Below, piece by piece: positions 17,650 through 27,608 of a stretch of DNA of 64,000 bases. Location of the stretch: positions 62,001 through 126,000 of the forward strand of contig NZ_JTJC03000017.1 of the NCBI RefSeq assembly GCF_000817735.3, given 5' to 3'. The notes under the pieces are model-generated. The model made no database searches, was not told where the DNA came from, and saw nothing but the letters and a program-made list of their open reading frames with translations. Each line of letters opens with the position of its first letter. Within the stretch, counting starts at the first letter, position 1. The position numbers and the translations under genes are program-made. The DNA is from Scytonema millei VB511283. Its GTDB lineage: Bacteria > Cyanobacteriota > Cyanobacteriia > Cyanobacteriales > Chroococcidiopsidaceae.

Positions 17650-19107
17650 ATGAAATTCTCTCAAAAGCTACAACATCTAGCTCAAAAGCACTCACTATTG
17701 CAAGCGCATAAATTCTTAAAAATATTTACTTCTTTGCTCGTTACGTCTACTCTGTTCTACACTCTACCAGCGCGATCGCAAACTAGCTATTTAGGGATCA
17801 ACAACGGTACTGGCTACAACCCCGATCCCACATTTACCGACCGCTCTATCCAGCAAACCAAGGACTTAGGTATACAATTAGTTCGTATGGGTATGGATGG
17901 AGTTTATGGCAATCGAGAGGGTGCTAGCTTCAATTGGTCGGCTAGAGATATTGTCGTTAACAAATATATCCAAGCTGGACTGAGAATTCACTCAACAATT
18001 TCTCCTCGCCATCATGTTGACCGAGATAGTAACTACGAGCAATGGAAGGCAAATTATCGCTACTTCGTACGTAACGTAATGGAACGTTACAAAGGCAAGA
18101 TTTTCTACTACATTATCAACAATGAACCTGAGCTAGATTTTGGCAAAGGTACGATGACAGCACAACAATGCGTAGATATGACTCGCATTGCTTACGAAAC
18201 AGCAAAATCAATTGACCCTAACATCAAAATTGAATCTCCCCCTCCTACAAGTCCTAGCAGCTATATCTTAAAAGAGATGATCGATTTAGGAATCGATCAG
18301 GTCACCGATTTTATTGGCATTCATGCTTATGGGGGGCAGATTCGAGAAGGTGAATTTGGCAATCCCTGGCGATTGCTAGCAGCTCGTAATATTAGAAAGC
18401 CAGTTGTAGTAAGCGAATCCGGTACAATTTCTAGTTGGTATCAAGGTTCTAGTACTGAAAGAGAAAACTATCGCAAAAGATGGTTTGTCATCTTTGGACA
18501 ACAGCTAAAAAGATACGGCTATAACCATGCATTGTTTTTCGATCTGGACAATCATGGCGAATGGGCAATTTCACCGAACTTTAACCCAACAGCAACGTAC
18601 TATCAAATTCAAGATCTGCGGTTGAACAAGAAGTTCTCTAACCCTGGTTTTGAATTAGCTAACAACGCCGACAACGAATGGGTACATTTCGATAACGATG
18701 ATATCCGGCTGGGAGCTTCGCCAAATGTTGCTTTTATCTGCGGCGATCCTAATGGAGCGCGTGGGGGCAATTGCTATGCCAGACTTGATAGTGGTAGAGC
18801 ATCACGAGGTAAACAGATTTTTATCCGCCGAATTCTTGGCGATGTGCCAAAAAATCGAAATATAAAAATCGGTGCATGGGTGTATGTTAATGGCGGAGCA
18901 ACAGCAACGCTCAAAGCTTTGGGCTATGACTATCTTGATGGTGATGCTGAGATATCAAAAACTGCAAGTCAGAAAAACGTTTGGCAGTATTTAGAAATCA
19001 CCGTGCCGATTTCAAGATACTGGGCGGTTGTCGAACTAGGTACTTCGGGAACGGGCAACTCAGGAGACTATGTAAAATGGGATGATGTAAGCGTTGTAAC
19101 ACCTTAA
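17650..19107 (+). CDS. secreted glycoside hydrolase (GH-A clan) with C-terminal CBM-like domain
   Basis: A 485-residue protein. The N-terminal hydrophobic stretch to about ARSQ (residue 44) is a signal peptide. The catalytic TIM barrel shows IINNEPE with the presumed acid/base Glu159, HAYGGQ, and VVVSESG with the presumed nucleophile Glu256, as in GH5/GH39-like enzymes of clan GH-A. From about 333 (NPGFELANN onward) a beta-sandwich resembling carbohydrate-binding modules follows. It probably trims polysaccharide in the periplasm or outside. It has its own leader with alternative hairpins, and a hairpin about 200 bp downstream. Confidence 0.8.
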   Translation: MKFSQKLQHLAQKHSLLQAHKFLKIFTSLLVTSTLFYTLPARSQTSYLGINNGTGYNPDPTFTDRSIQQTKDLGIQLVRMGMDGVYGNREGASFNWSARDIVVNKYIQAGLRIHSTISPRHHVDRDSNYEQWKANYRYFVRNVMERYKGKIFYYIINNEPELDFGKGTMTAQQCVDMTRIAYETAKSIDPNIKIESPPPTSPSSYILKEMIDLGIDQVTDFIGIHAYGGQIREGEFGNPWRLLAARNIRKPVVVSESGTISSWYQGSSTERENYRKRWFVIFGQQLKRYGYNHALFFDLDNHGEWAISPNFNPTATYYQIQDLRLNKKFSNPGFELANNADNEWVHFDNDDIRLGASPNVAFICGDPNGARGGNCYARLDSGRASRGKQIFIRRILGDVPKNRNIKIGAWVYVNGGATATLKALGYDYLDGDAEISKTASQKNVWQYLEITVPISRYWAVVELGTSGTGNSGDYVKWDDVSVVTP

Positions 19108-19418
19108 ACAGTCATTTAACGATATACTAAAACTTCCTCTAGATTTCTCCAAGTCAGTTAAAGAAGTCTCAAGTAAAATATTGCTCGATCTACATGCCAA
19201 TCGCAAACAATAACCGTGCAGTCTGTTGAATTCTATTTCTAGAAATCATCAGATTTGAGAGTTTTAGAGACGGGTGCTTAGCAACTATTTCTACATCTAA
19301 CAGTTCTTGCTTTTTGTCTAACGATAAAAAGCAAGAATTAATTCATATCTTGTAATGCTGACAGTGAAGATAGAATTATCAAATCGGTCATTTTTTAGAA
19401 ACCCTCTAAGAGTTTTTT
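19108..19418. other. intergenic region with one strong hairpin
   Basis: These 311 bases hold no ORF. The only clear structure is the 15-bp stem at 19304-19337, described separately. Confidence 0.5.
19304..19337 (+). terminator. 15-bp hairpin between hydrolase and GT-C gene
   Basis: Arms 19304-19318 and 19323-19337 pair over 15 positions with a single G-T wobble and a 4-nt loop (TAAC... region 19319-19322). The 3' side runs into TTAATTC rather than a clean T-run. It probably ends hydrolase transcripts or stabilises their 3' end. Confidence 0.5.
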
Positions 19419-21026
19419 ATGGATATTCTACTAAAAGCTAACAAGCAACTTAATCGTTCTATCCTTGGCTTGAGAAAACAGATATCTTGGTTAAAGTTTG
19501 CATATAAAGAGGATACAGCTTGGATAAATGTGTTAGTTATCGCTTTTTCAGTACTTGGTTTGATTGGCGTTCTCAATCACGAAATGTGGCGCGATGAGTT
19601 ACAGGCATGGATGATAGCTAGAGACAGCTCATCTCTAATTGATTTATATAGAAACTTAAGATATGAAGGGCATCCTAGTTTATGGTATATCTTTTTATAT
19701 GCAATTACTAGATTCACTGATAATCCGTTAGCAATGCAACTTTTACATCTGCTAATTGCCAGCGGAACAATTTATGTGTTTGCTAAGTTTTCTCCTTTTA
19801 CTAAATCGCAAAAAATCTTATTTACTTTTGGATATTTTCCCTTTTATGAATATCATTTAATTAGTAGAAATTATAGTTTAGGTGTTTTATTAATTTTCCT
19901 TTTTTGTCACTTTTTCACGCAGCAACAACGAAACTACCTACTTCTGTCAGTTATTCTAGCTTTCCTAGCAAATACGAACGTATATAGCTTAATCATTGCT
20001 ATTTCTTTAGCAATAACTATCGTCTTTGAAAAATTTTGTACTAAAAGCTCTGCTACTAAGAGATTAAATTTTACTAACATAGCTATACTGACTTGTGGTA
20101 TAGCAATAGCAATTGTTCAAATTATTCCACCTAGTGATGCTAAGTTTCAAGGAATTACTAAACAAGACTTAACGCCAATCAATCACATTAATTATCTTCT
20201 ATTTACCATTCTGCCGTCTGTGTGGAAAAGTTATATACCTATACCAAATTTTCTTAATTATAATTTCTGGAATACTAATGCTTTTATAAATGATAATAGC
20301 TCTAAACTTATATTACTCTGTATCTGCTTATTATCTTTATTAATATTACTATCTGCCATAGCTCTATTTAATCAGAAACCAGTTGTGTTGTTCGCATACA
20401 CATTCGGAACATGTCTTCTGATATGGTTTGCTTATGAAAAGTTTTTCGGTTCTTTAAGACATCACGGACATTTATTTATTCTGTTTATTGCTTGCCTATG
20501 GATTTCCAGTTTCTATCCTGAATCAAATCGTTCTGTAATTTCTTTCATTAAAGGTGCATCCAAATTTCTAAGCGATCGCCAAAATCAATACATAAATTTT
20601 TTATTATGCATTCATCTTTTAGCTGGAATTCATGCTTATAGTATGGATTTAATTCATCCCTTTTCTGCTAGCGAAGAAGTAGCAGAATTTATCACTAGTC
20701 ATCAATTAAAAGACAGCTTCATCATTGGCAGTCAGGACAATGAAGTTTCTCCCATTGCTGCTTTATTAAAGCAACCAATTTATTATTTTGAGAGCAGTAA
20801 ATATGGTAGTTTTATTAACTGGAACCAAAGAAAAAATCTTAACTTTCAAGCAGTAGCTTCTACTAAAATAAATAAACTGATACAACAAAATAGCAAAAAA
20901 CCTTTACTGATACTGAGTCATAAGCTCGATCGGGAAATACCAGAGCTTCATCTAACTGAGATATACAACTCTAGCCAGAGTATTGCTCCTGGTGAAACTT
21001 ACTATTTATACCAGGTAGAATTCTAA
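19419..21026 (+). CDS. GT-C type membrane glycosyltransferase (ArnT/PMT-like)
   Basis: A 535-residue protein with many hydrophobic segments. After the first (about 34-52) comes NHEMWRDELQAW, with the acidic D59/E60 pair in the first periplasmic loop that marks GT-C enzymes. The C-terminal 100 residues are soluble. GT-C enzymes use polyprenyl-phosphate sugars on the outer face of the inner membrane to decorate lipids, proteins or glycans. It is monocistronic, the last + strand gene before the convergent module 2. Acceptor unknown. Confidence 0.75.
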   Translation: MDILLKANKQLNRSILGLRKQISWLKFAYKEDTAWINVLVIAFSVLGLIGVLNHEMWRDELQAWMIARDSSSLIDLYRNLRYEGHPSLWYIFLYAITRFTDNPLAMQLLHLLIASGTIYVFAKFSPFTKSQKILFTFGYFPFYEYHLISRNYSLGVLLIFLFCHFFTQQQRNYLLLSVILAFLANTNVYSLIIAISLAITIVFEKFCTKSSATKRLNFTNIAILTCGIAIAIVQIIPPSDAKFQGITKQDLTPINHINYLLFTILPSVWKSYIPIPNFLNYNFWNTNAFINDNSSKLILLCICLLSLLILLSAIALFNQKPVVLFAYTFGTCLLIWFAYEKFFGSLRHHGHLFILFIACLWISSFYPESNRSVISFIKGASKFLSDRQNQYINFLLCIHLLAGIHAYSMDLIHPFSASEEVAEFITSHQLKDSFIIGSQDNEVSPIAALLKQPIYYFESSKYGSFINWNQRKNLNFQAVASTKINKLIQQNSKKPLLILSHKLDREIPELHLTEIYNSSQSIAPGETYYLYQVEF

Positions 21027-21197
21027 AACTGTGTTTTAGGAATTCTGTTAAACTTAATTTTTAATCTGAGTTACTCTAAGCTGAAAAAGAGACGTGAAAC
21101 AAAAATTCTAGCTGCTTGGCAGTCTCGTAATCATCTATGAGTGCTTCTGACAAATTTATCCGTGAATTTGCAAAGTAGCGAGAGTGATGCGTGAATC

Positions 21198-21388
21198 TTA
21201 CAACTGAAGGATAAAAGCTTTACTCTCCCGATCGCATTCTGCTCTTTTTGCTAAAGATTGAATCCAGTTCCATTCTCGTGCCAAGCCGTCTTTCAACGAA
21301 ACCTGGGGTTGATAAAGCAGTATCTTATGAGCTTTTAATACATCTACCGCTTTATATAGCTTCAATCTTTTGCGAGTATTTACAAAAG
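21198..21388 (-). pseudogene. C-terminal remnant of an NAD-dependent sugar epimerase (SDR)
   Basis: On the - strand this stretch reads, in one open frame ending in TAA at 21198-21200, AHKILLYQPQVSLKDGLAREW followed by NWIQ. That is the conserved end of extended SDR nucleotide-sugar epimerases/dehydratases (usual form K-LLGY-P-VSLEEGL-EW). The rest of the gene is missing: the GT4 gene at 21406 lies immediately upstream on the same strand. It is a decayed leftover showing that module 2 once had another sugar enzyme or that a recombination joined here. Confidence 0.65.
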
Positions 21389-21405
21389 CGAACGGAGAAT
21401 TAATA

Positions 21406-22470
21406 CTACTTTTCTAGTAGTTGCTGAACTGCAAGCGAAAAGTTATTCCATGTCAAGTGTTCGACAGTTTTTCTAATGTCTGTTTCGATCTGATAGGCTT
21501 GTTCGATTAACTTGCACACTGATTCAGCAGATGCATCAACATCAAAAAGAAAGCCATTTTTACCGTGGTTAATAATGTCGGGAGCAAATCCAGTTTTGCT
21601 CGCCACAGGAACAACATTACACATCATGGCTTCAATCAGAGGAATAGGACCACCTTCTAGTATTGCGGCGGAGACGAAGACATCCATTTGGGTGTAGTAG
21701 CTAGGGTATTCGGTATAAGACGCTTCAATATAAGAAAAGTTAGGCATAGCAGTCAGCTCTGTAAACTTTTCATACCGATCCCAATCTCTACCCAGAAGAA
21801 TAAACTCTCGGTGAGGCAACATTTTAATGATGTTGAAGATGCGATCGGGGTCTTTACGAGCATAATATGCAGTGCAGAAGCCAATAGCTCCATTCATGCG
21901 CTGATGCGATCGGAAAATTTTTGGATCGGCTCCGCCGCCGATAATGAAGCTGACTTTCTCAGGTTTCACACCATCCTTAAGCATTTGTGTAGCGAATTGC
22001 GAACACATAGAGATGACTTTCGTGGAGCAGTTCATCGCATAAACAAATTCTTCATTATTCATGATACCTTTGGGGTGAGTGTAAAAAATAAGCGATTTAC
22101 TACCCCAAAGACATGGATTTAGTTTTAAACATGCTACATAGAATGAGTAGTGAGCGAAAAAGTATCCTTTCGATAAAGGTAGGGAAGAAGGTGAGTAGTG
22201 AAAGCAGTATTTTCCTTTAAAGTAAGTAGCAATCTCTTTACATATTGCTTCAAGTATCCAACCTTTACTTTCTTCAAAAATTACAAAAACGAGATCGTAA
22301 CATTCCCTTGAAGATTTACTAAAATACTTGTCGATTAAAAAATCGGTGTATGAAACGCAATAAGAGTATTTATAAGTCTGTGTTTTAAATATTTTGAAAG
22401 TGAAAAATGTGAATTTGTAAGCTATTCTTTTAAGAATTTTACGTATAATTTCTGCATCAAATTTATTCAT
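21406..22470 (-). CDS. GT4-family glycosyltransferase
   Basis: A 354-residue GT-B protein. FCTAYYARKDPDRIFNII starts the donor domain, and EGGPIPLIEAMMCNVVPVAS is the E-x7-E nucleotide-sugar site, which makes the family clear. The N-terminal half is divergent and rich in aromatic residues. It is the last intact gene of module 2, 9 bp after the preceding GT4 gene. Donor and acceptor cannot be assigned. Confidence 0.85.
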   Translation of the reverse strand: MNKFDAEIIRKILKRIAYKFTFFTFKIFKTQTYKYSYCVSYTDFLIDKYFSKSSRECYDLVFVIFEESKGWILEAICKEIATYFKGKYCFHYSPSSLPLSKGYFFAHYSFYVACLKLNPCLWGSKSLIFYTHPKGIMNNEEFVYAMNCSTKVISMCSQFATQMLKDGVKPEKVSFIIGGGADPKIFRSHQRMNGAIGFCTAYYARKDPDRIFNIIKMLPHREFILLGRDWDRYEKFTELTAMPNFSYIEASYTEYPSYYTQMDVFVSAAILEGGPIPLIEAMMCNVVPVASKTGFAPDIINHGKNGFLFDVDASAESVCKLIEQAYQIETDIRKTVEHLTWNNFSLAVQQLLEK

Positions 22471-22479
22471 GTTGCATAA

Positions 22480-23658
22480 TTATCTACGACTTAATCTGGA
22501 CAAAGCAGCTAAAGTTTTTTTCACCATCTTTTCTTCAGAAAACTCTTGGGCGCGCGATCGAGCATTCTGTGCCATTAGTTGCATCTGTTCGGGATGTCTG
22601 AGAGCCCAAAGAATGTTTTCTAGGAAACCATAACTATCACCTGGACAGCACAACAAACCATGAACGTTATTTTTCACAATTTCAGGAATACCACTTGCAT
22701 TTGAAGATACGATCGGCAAGTTATAGATCATTGCTTCTAATAAAGCCCAGGGAAAGCCTTCAGAATGTGTCGGAAATATAAAAAGATCTGCTGCTTGCAG
22801 AAGCTTTGGCACATCAGATCTGTAACCTAGTAGCAATACCCGATCTTCAATTCCATATTCTTGCAATCTACTGATTAGATTCTTTGATTGACCTCCTCCA
22901 GCCCACACGAACTTAATATTTGGAAACTCTTTTAGTATATAAGGCGCTATCGGTATAAGATCGCCATGACCCTTGCGAGGATTTAAGTCAGCAACTGTTA
23001 GTAAAATTTGACTTGTTTCAGCTAGTCCTAGCTCTTGACGTACTTGGCGACGAATTTCAATAATTTTTTCTAAGTCGTTGTAATGACTTGAAAGTAACCT
23101 AGTTTTAGCACCATTGTAGATTTGAATTATTTCTGTTTCAGAAACATTAAACGATTGACATATAGTCTGGCGATCGCATTCTGTAATTGCAATCCATTGC
23201 TGATTCCTAGCACGCGCCCATGCATAGAGCTGTAATCTTTTACTAGTAAATGCCTGATTGGGAAAAATTAGAGCAAAACGTACAGCTGTAGGCTTTTTCA
23301 AAAGCGCGCAGGCAAGTATAGCTCCCAAGCATAGATTTGCTAATGGAAGGTTGATTAAAACAAAATTTGGTTTAACTTTGAGTAATAAAACAAAAGTTTG
23401 AAGCAACCATAAAAACTGCCATATTATTTTTTGTGTTTGGGCTTCTACATCATCAATGGTTGCCTCATGATATTGTACGCCACTCTTTGAGAAGTCAGTA
23501 ATTAAAGATACTGTTCTTTCAGTTTTTGGAAATGCTGCATGTACGTCCCATCCTTGTCTTACAGCTGCCGACGCAATGGTAAGAGAGTATTGTTCAGCTC
23601 CCCCGCGAAGCCGTGAAGGAAAAAGGATTAGTAACCTCATCTTACTTTTATCGCTCAT
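22480..23658 (-). CDS. GT4-family glycosyltransferase
   Basis: A 392-residue GT-B protein. RLRGGAEQYSL near residue 16 is the acceptor loop, VADLNPRKGHGDLI opens the donor domain and EGFPWALLEAMIYNLPIVSS is the E-x7-E site. A hydrophobic stretch at about 87-120 may touch the membrane. It follows the methyltransferase at 23721 by 62 bp in the same operon and probably adds a sugar to the module 2 glycan. Confidence 0.89.
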   Translation of the reverse strand: MSDKSKMRLLILFPSRLRGGAEQYSLTIASAAVRQGWDVHAAFPKTERTVSLITDFSKSGVQYHEATIDDVEAQTQKIIWQFLWLLQTFVLLLKVKPNFVLINLPLANLCLGAILACALLKKPTAVRFALIFPNQAFTSKRLQLYAWARARNQQWIAITECDRQTICQSFNVSETEIIQIYNGAKTRLLSSHYNDLEKIIEIRRQVRQELGLAETSQILLTVADLNPRKGHGDLIPIAPYILKEFPNIKFVWAGGGQSKNLISRLQEYGIEDRVLLLGYRSDVPKLLQAADLFIFPTHSEGFPWALLEAMIYNLPIVSSNASGIPEIVKNNVHGLLCCPGDSYGFLENILWALRHPEQMQLMAQNARSRAQEFSEEKMVKKTLAALSRLSRR

Positions 23659-23720
23659 TCTAAAACCTTAATAACTGACGTTTGTACTTTATAATACAAA
23701 AAACCAAAGATACTATGTTT

Positions 23721-24362
23721 TTATTTCTCAGCAACTACAAGACAAGTAATATAATATTTACGCTGTTGTCTTTTTAGTAAAATTTTTCGCACGAGCTTAC
23801 CTAATAATCCAGATAAGTTGAACGCTTCAGTCAATAAAGGTAGTAAGGAAAGCTGATTAATATAGTAATGTTTTACAACTTTAAAGCCTGCTTCTTTAAC
23901 TGCTTCAGTAATGGTATCCATATCAAAAAAGTTGATATGAGTTCTATCAACCCAGTGATAATAAGTCATAAGACTTTGACGCATTCCAGAAGTAATATCA
24001 CAATTTGGAACTGTAAGAATCAAATTTTTACGGCAAATCCTATAATACTCTCTGAGAGCCTTTTTTGGTTCTGGTAGATGCTCCAAAGTTTCAAAAGAAA
24101 GAACTGTATCAAAGCTATTATCCTTAAATTGAAGTTCAGAAGCATCAGAAACGGAAAAAAGATGAGGCATTGTATTCCAGGTTTCAAAATGCTGAATGTC
24201 AACACCTAAAATATTGTATTGCTCTGCAAGTTTTAGTACGTAGGTTCCATTACCACAGCCTACATCGAGTACAGATTGCCCAGCATTTTCTAAAATAGCA
24301 TTCAATCTTTCAGTATTTACTCCTCTAGCAGCATACGAAATAGAGTTTTTGAGCGTTAACAT
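23721..24362 (-). CDS. class I SAM-dependent methyltransferase
   Basis: A 213-residue protein with the standard Methyltransf_11 pattern: VLDVGCGNGTYVLKLA (motif I, about 32-47), GVDIQ for SAM ribose binding, DNSFDTVLSFETLEHLPEP and NLILTVPNCD. The C-terminal residues after about 165 are basic and hydrophobic, perhaps membrane-associated. It lies in the module 2 operon between another methyltransferase and a GT4 gene. The substrate is presumably a sugar of the exported glycan. Confidence 0.86.
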   Translation of the reverse strand: MLTLKNSISYAARGVNTERLNAILENAGQSVLDVGCGNGTYVLKLAEQYNILGVDIQHFETWNTMPHLFSVSDASELQFKDNSFDTVLSFETLEHLPEPKKALREYYRICRKNLILTVPNCDITSGMRQSLMTYYHWVDRTHINFFDMDTITEAVKEAGFKVVKHYYINQLSLLPLLTEAFNLSGLLGKLVRKILLKRQQRKYYITCLVVAEK

Positions 24363-24425
24363 GTATTCCTTCCAATCATTTGTTTAAAGCTTTGTTCGTA
24401 CTATGAAACTATGCTATTTCAGTTA

Positions 24426-25349
24426 TTATTTTATTAATTTAATGCAAGCAACTGCACCTGCACACACAGAATTAGATGTATAAAATAAAGGATCGTTAGA
24501 GCGGTGTGTATTATATTTTATAGATGAACATAAATCCGAACTACATAGATTCCATCCTTTATCTGTATATTTATAGTAAGTAATACTGTGTTCTGTAGGT
24601 ACAAAAGCTTCAACTATTCTATTAACCATTGTTTCATCAAACTGCTGAAACCAACCAAAATCCTCGTAAGTACCAAAAGGTACTGTAATAAGTAATGTAC
24701 CTGATTTTTTTAACACTCTTTTCATTTCTAAAAGAGCTACTATATAATCTTCTGGATTATGCTCGACTGTAGCCCCATACCTCTGATTATTCATACCTAC
24801 ATGCTCAATAGTTGATATGCAGGTTATCTGTTCAAAATAATTGTTGATGAAAGGAAGCGATCGAACATCACCTAATACGTAAGATACTTTATTATGATAA
24901 AAACACCTTGCATCAGGAGTCAAGGATAACATTGTAATTTCTTGATTTAGCTTAGAGTTTAATAGCCGATCTATACAAAATTTATAATTAAGAGCAGGAC
25001 CAACATCCAAAAGTTTAGAATTTTGATTATAGGTAAGGTTGGCAAAAATCCAAGGATACTCTACTACTCTTTCATCAAAAAAAGCTCCAAAACCTTCAGG
25101 TAGAAGAATTTGATGTACAAAAAAACTAAAGAGTTCTTTCGAGGAGAGTGTTGATTGAATGAATTCGAGCTTAGCTTCTTGATAACCAGGACTAAATGGA
25201 ATTTTTTGATTTTTATGATAGCTATTGAGAAGATCGTTGTATTTTGGAGATTTATAACTTTTTAGCAAACTATAAGCTCCGTAGGGAATTAGCCCTTTAG
25301 CGATTAGCTTGAGTAAAGAAGCAGCTTTATTTGTAGGGTTCAAAATCAT
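24426..25349 (-). CDS. class I SAM methyltransferase-like protein
   Basis: A 307-residue protein. SKLLDVGPALNYKF is a relaxed motif I in which the second glycine is replaced; YVLGDVRSLPF, FEQITCISTIEHVGM and KSGTLLITVPFGTYEDFGWFQQF are clear strand 3-5 motifs. The N-terminal 100 residues are helical and unassigned. Downstream Cys residues (about 267-299) form no recognised cluster. Likely a glycan methyltransferase of module 2. Confidence 0.75.
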   Translation of the reverse strand: MILNPTNKAASLLKLIAKGLIPYGAYSLLKSYKSPKYNDLLNSYHKNQKIPFSPGYQEAKLEFIQSTLSSKELFSFFVHQILLPEGFGAFFDERVVEYPWIFANLTYNQNSKLLDVGPALNYKFCIDRLLNSKLNQEITMLSLTPDARCFYHNKVSYVLGDVRSLPFINNYFEQITCISTIEHVGMNNQRYGATVEHNPEDYIVALLEMKRVLKKSGTLLITVPFGTYEDFGWFQQFDETMVNRIVEAFVPTEHSITYYKYTDKGWNLCSSDLCSSIKYNTHRSNDPLFYTSNSVCAGAVACIKLIK

Positions 25350-25534
25350 TTTTTTAGCTTTTTAACTAATGAAATAATAACTGATAGCTTAAGGTTATAG
25401 ATTTGAGATTAAGAATACACAAAAATTGGTAATAGTCACCTTTGGATCTTATCTTGTTCTTTATAGTCAGTAAAAATTATTTATAGATTTTTCAGTTTTA
25501 ATTATAGTTAAGTTATTTTTGATGTGTGTATTAA

Positions 25535-26824
25535 CTAAATATTATGACTTCTCACTAGTTTCCAAGTTCGAGGTTGATAAAATAAGCATTGACTCATACC
25601 CTTACCTTCAACAGTAAACTTAAAAGACTCAACAGCATCAAGCATGTAGTATAGATTTTTACTGATACTGAGTTTAAGGGTATAAAAACTTGGTTTTAAA
25701 CCAAGGTAAGGCATCTTCAATTGAATTTCATAGTATCCAGGTAATATATCCCATGACTCACCGTCTTGTTGTGTATTGATACATAAAACATGTTCGCTTT
25801 CTCCAAAGGTTTCTTGAATTAAGAAACTAAGAGTAACGTTTTCAATCTCTTTATAAGCCTTAAATTCTACACAAAAGTAAGTAGTTTCCCCACTTAATAG
25901 CGATCGCGTTAAGTTTCCTTGTTCATCTTTAAAGCATAGAGCAGTAATATTTAGATCTGATTGCTTGCTTTCATACTTGTCAGTTAAAGATAGCAATTTT
26001 GCTTGATTCTTAATTTCATTGCTAAACAAGTCTTTTTCGTATTTGTCTACAACTGAATCTGTATTGCCAACTGTAACTACTTTTCCTTTGAGCAAGTAAA
26101 TTGCTGACTCGCATATTGACAATATTGAATGAGAATTGTGTGATACTAGAATAAAAGATGTACCCTGTTCGCGTAGCTTAGCAAGTCTACGGTAACATTT
26201 AGCCCTAAACTTTATATCTCCTACTGCCAGCACTTCGTCAATCAGGAGAATGTCAGGTTCCGTGTAAATCGCACAAGCAAACCCTAATCTTGCAGCCATT
26301 CCCGAACTATAAGTCTGCACTGGAGCATCAATTGCAGCACCAATCTCTGCAAAATCTAAAACAGCCTCAAATCGCTCGTCGATTTCTTTCTTAGACAAAC
26401 CTAAAATAGACATGTTGGCATAAATATTCTCCCGCCCTGTCAATATTGGATTAAACCCTGCTCCCAGTGCAATCAGTGGTGCAATCCGACCTTTAATTTC
26501 CACAAATCCACTGTCTGGTTTAATTAATCCACTAATAATTCGTAGTAGCGTGGATTTCCCACTGCCATTTGGTCCTACTAAGCCTAGTGCTTCTCCGCGT
26601 CGTAACTGAAAGCTAACATCTTTAAGTGCCCAAAACTCATCACGTCTTAGTTTTTCGCTCTTTTGTCGTATCCCTACTAACTCAGTAGCAATATCTTGAA
26701 CGCCATAAAGCAGCGATCGCTTCAAGTCTCGGCAAAATTTCTTGGAAACTCCTTCAACTGAAAGGACTACCTCATTATCCAGTTGTTGTTCTGATATTTC
26801 CTGACTAGCAATACTAATTGTCAT
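25535..26824 (-). CDS. wzt: ABC exporter ATPase with Wzt C-terminal domain (module 2)
   Basis: A 429-residue protein with Walker A GPNGSGKST (84-92), YSSGM, LLIDEV and the H-loop SHN. Its first 230 residues align without gaps to the ATPase at 14250-15548 and are nearly the same, while the C-terminal Wzt domain (from about 285) keeps only scattered identity, such as MPYLGL, VESFKF and FYQPRTWKL. The shared engine with different recognition domain suggests each exporter is dedicated to a different glycan end. Confidence 0.93.
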   Translation of the reverse strand: MTISIASQEISEQQLDNEVVLSVEGVSKKFCRDLKRSLLYGVQDIATELVGIRQKSEKLRRDEFWALKDVSFQLRRGEALGLVGPNGSGKSTLLRIISGLIKPDSGFVEIKGRIAPLIALGAGFNPILTGRENIYANMSILGLSKKEIDERFEAVLDFAEIGAAIDAPVQTYSSGMAARLGFACAIYTEPDILLIDEVLAVGDIKFRAKCYRRLAKLREQGTSFILVSHNSHSILSICESAIYLLKGKVVTVGNTDSVVDKYEKDLFSNEIKNQAKLLSLTDKYESKQSDLNITALCFKDEQGNLTRSLLSGETTYFCVEFKAYKEIENVTLSFLIQETFGESEHVLCINTQQDGESWDILPGYYEIQLKMPYLGLKPSFYTLKLSISKNLYYMLDAVESFKFTVEGKGMSQCLFYQPRTWKLVRSHNI

Positions 26825-26911
26825 TAAACATTTATCCTCTTCACTACAACTTAGAAAAAAGCTTAAGATAGCGTCTCTAAAAGTCCGATCGAATATATAT
26901 AAATATCTGAC

Positions 26912-27511
26912 TCATTGCTTCTTCGCTTTTAGCCAGTATGCAGCTGGAAAATTAGGCACAGAATTATCTATTGATTTAAGTTCGAGAATTTCGTAATCAT
27001 CTCGAAGCATATATCTCAGACCATGCTCGGTGAAACGCCAGTAATCATTTGGAGCCATATGAATTGCTTGTCGAAAAGGCAAACCGAGTAACAAAATACC
27101 TCCCGAGCGGAGAATTCTAGTTATCTCCTTTAAGCCAGCAAGATAGTCATCAACATGTTCAAGCACACCAGAGCAAAACACGCAATCAAATGTGTCATTC
27201 TGAATTTGCGGCATCGATCGCACGTCAAGTACCAGATCGACGTTGAACTCGGAAGTGGCTTCTGATGTGGTATACGATGAGCATTTCTGGAAATAATCTC
27301 GATACCATCCTCCGTCATTATCTTCGTCAGTATCGCTGCCAATAGAAAGAACACAGCCCTCAATATTTGCTGCATGACACTTAAGCCATTGATTTGATTC
27401 TTGTCTTGACTGTGAGGCTTTCGACAAGGTAGTGGCTTTGAATGTGTTACGTCTGCCGAAAATATTTAGTATTGAAATAGGGAAGGAACGTTGCGTCAGC
27501 GTTTTAATCAT
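26912..27511 (-). CDS. small class I methyltransferase inside the exporter operon (module 2)
   Basis: A 199-residue protein lying between the Wzm and Wzt genes. VLSIGSDTDEDNDGGWYRDYF replaces the classic motif I, followed by FDCVFCSGVLEHVDDY and GGILLLGLPFRQA, a Methyltransf_11 core. The GG-Y-x-DYF motif is shared with the protein at 15687-16361. Its place within the exporter operon suggests it makes the terminal methyl group recognised by the Wzt domain, as terminal methylation does in known O-antigen ABC systems; this is inference. Confidence 0.75.
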   Translation of the reverse strand: MIKTLTQRSFPISILNIFGRRNTFKATTLSKASQSRQESNQWLKCHAANIEGCVLSIGSDTDEDNDGGWYRDYFQKCSSYTTSEATSEFNVDLVLDVRSMPQIQNDTFDCVFCSGVLEHVDDYLAGLKEITRILRSGGILLLGLPFRQAIHMAPNDYWRFTEHGLRYMLRDDYEILELKSIDNSVPNFPAAYWLKAKKQ

Positions 27512-27608
27512 AAAACAATATTTTTAACTTTCAGGATGAGTTTTTAGTAAAATTCAGAGCGATCGGGTTAAGTACTTAAAATTCTGCTTCTCGAAAATTT
27601 AATTCCTT

